From positions 1 to 18,429 of the forward strand of contig JFHB01000351.1 in NCBI GenBank assembly GCA_000729835.1: a stretch of DNA of 18,429 nt, in the 5' to 3' direction. How positions within the stretch are numbered: the stretch's first letter is position 1; every line of letters starts with the position of its first letter. This DNA is from Atkinsonella hypoxylon (taxonomy: Eukaryota; Ascomycota; Sordariomycetes; Hypocreales; Clavicipitaceae). Shown here piece by piece: positions 17,301 to 18,429 of this stretch. The notes under the pieces were generated by a model, which did not search any database, had not been told where the DNA came from, and was given only the letters and a program-made list of their open reading frames with translations. The position numbers and the translations under genes are program-made.

Positions 17301-18191
17301 TATTGAAAATAATAGAGATTACAGGACTAGATATCTAAGAGGGTAGTGGTCTCTTAGATTTAGCACCTATAATTGCTCCTAGCAATTATCACGTAGTGGA
17401 AGCAGCAGCGACCTAAATTAAGCTGTAGTGTATAGTATAAATTACATAGAGGCAATAGATAACTGTAATAGTAGTATCTTTATATTAAGAGCGCTGTAAC
17501 GAACTTAGTAAGGGTAGGATCTTAAATCTTTCTAGTCCCTTATAAACCTACTAACTATATTAGTAGGCTGTAGTTGCTAGAAGGAGCTTATAGGCTACTT
17601 TATAATTTCCGCAAAAAGATTTACTATATAAAAACAAAAAAATCAACTTACAGCTATATAAATAAGACGCCTATATGTATAATTTAATAAATTCCACTAA
17701 TAATAAGCAACCCTTATAAGTGTTACGGGATAATCCTGCAGACCCGCAGGTCACTAGTGCACGTGACCGCAGTTATGTATAAGTAGTCAGAAGCAACGCT
17801 CAGGTAGTCAGATTGAACAATCAACTATCATTTACTAGAACACTATTACTAGATGCTCCTCACAGAAGGTCTTACGACTTCTCTTATGAATTATTACATA
17901 ACCTGTTGAATCCGGCAACCTATTGTCACTTCCGACAAACCCACGTCGGATCCCACCGTAACAATAAGCAACTCTATTTAACAATTATACTATTAAATAG
18001 CCCTAATTCTTAGCTTTTAAATAGTATACTTCTTAAATTTCTACTATTACTAGTTGTAGAGAAAATCGCTGTTAAAGTTAACTATAGGTTAGGTAACTTT
18101 ACCTTAGTTAAATCTAGATAGTTATATCTAGTAACAACAATATCTCTACTAAAAATTAATGTAATAAAACCTAGTAAGGGTTACGTAATAG
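17301..18191 (-). repeat. Antisense copia LTR, doubly interrupted and truncated
   Basis: It starts TATTGAAAATAATAG at 17301 and follows the reverse-complement LTR to 17720. There a 243-bp solo LTR plus its duplication is inserted (17721-17968). It then continues from 17969 to 18191, where it stops at ACGTAATAG, about 60 bp before the expected LTR end. A sense copia LTR starts there instead. Total LTR sequence present is about 643 bp. Whether it was solo or part of a full element cannot be decided, because its far end is missing. Confidence 0.9.
17721..17963 (+). repeat. Solo LTR of the gag-protease family, 243 bp, nearly RIP-free
   Basis: TGTTACGGGATAATCC at the start and CCACCGTAACA at the end, with ATAAG on both sides (17716-17720 and 17964-17968). 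It is the reverse complement of the LTRs at 3636-3878 and 6980-7222, with the same length. The uninterrupted site is seen in another copia LTR copy (around 13988-14003: CCCTTATAAGCAACTC), which confirms the boundaries. It retains CpG, CpA and TpG sites lost in the other two LTRs. The open frame at 17813-18013 begins within this LTR and is not a gene. Confidence 0.95.
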
Positions 18192-18429
18192 TGTTAAAAA
18201 TAAGCTACCCTGTATAGCCTATTTTTATGCCTACTAGTTGCTCTATTACGTAACCCTAACTAGGTCTTGTTACGTTGATTTTTGGTAGAGATATCGCTGT
18301 TACTAGATGCGAAACATCTAGAATCGACTAAGGCAAAGTTGCCTAACCTATAGTCAACTTTAACTGCGATTTTCTCTACAACTAGCGATAGTAAAAATTC
18401 AAGAAGTATACTATTTAAAAGCTAAGAAT
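18192..18429 (+). repeat. Sense copia LTR, 5' 238 bp, runs off the right edge
   Basis: It begins TGTTAAAAATAAGC and follows the copia LTR, with a short deletion near 18228-18232 relative to the copy at 15224, up to the window end (AAAGCTAAGAAT). It starts within the antisense LTR, so it is an LTR-in-LTR insertion. Whether a full element follows is unknown. Confidence 0.85.

Noticed and set aside
17813..18013. Plus-strand open frame of 66 codons
   Set aside because: It crosses from a solo LTR through a target duplication into another LTR, so it is a chance frame.

Overview
The window is a transposon graveyard from a filamentous ascomycete-type fungus. No intact host gene, tRNA, rRNA or CRISPR array is visible. 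The fungal call is an inference. It rests on LTR retrotransposon families (Ty1/copia-type and a gag-protease-type family, probably Ty3/gypsy) whose copies carry dense C-to-T and G-to-A changes of the kind made by repeat-induced point mutation (RIP): CpA and TpG are depleted, TpA is in excess, and in-frame stops fall almost entirely at former Gln/Trp codons. The species cannot be named.

Left third (1-7222): two copies of one LTR element on the minus strand, spaced exactly 3344 bp apart. Copy A has its 5' LTR at 6980-7222 and its interior at 3879-6979. Copy B has its 5' LTR at 3636-3878 and its interior from 3635 off the left edge. The outer end of B's LTR abuts A's interior just after the protease domain, so B probably inserted into A. 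Both encode a decayed gag, protease and linker in one continuous minus-strand frame.

Middle (7223-15927): a 238-bp piece of a copia gag gene (7223-7460) is followed by a nearly complete Ty1/copia element: 5' LTR 7461-8168, primer-binding site, an unusually long leader, one gag-pol frame from about 9146 to 15092, and 3' LTR 15224-15927. The domain order protease, integrase, RT, RNase H is that of Ty1/copia. An antisense solo LTR of the same family (13576-14279, flanked by GAAAG duplications) splits the RT domain.

Right part (15928-18429): a gene-free spacer holds a possible 197-bp solo LTR, a 20-bp tandem repeat and a 99-bp direct duplication with one copy decayed and one nearly not. Then comes an antisense copia LTR (17301-18191). 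It carries a solo LTR of the left-hand family (17721-17963, 5-bp duplication ATAAG) and is cut by a further sense copia LTR that starts at 18192 and leaves the window.

Nothing here is expected to make a functional protein. The value of the window lies in the readable insertion order, several precise target-site duplications, and uneven RIP that spares certain blocks. I found no evidence for an undescribed functional system.
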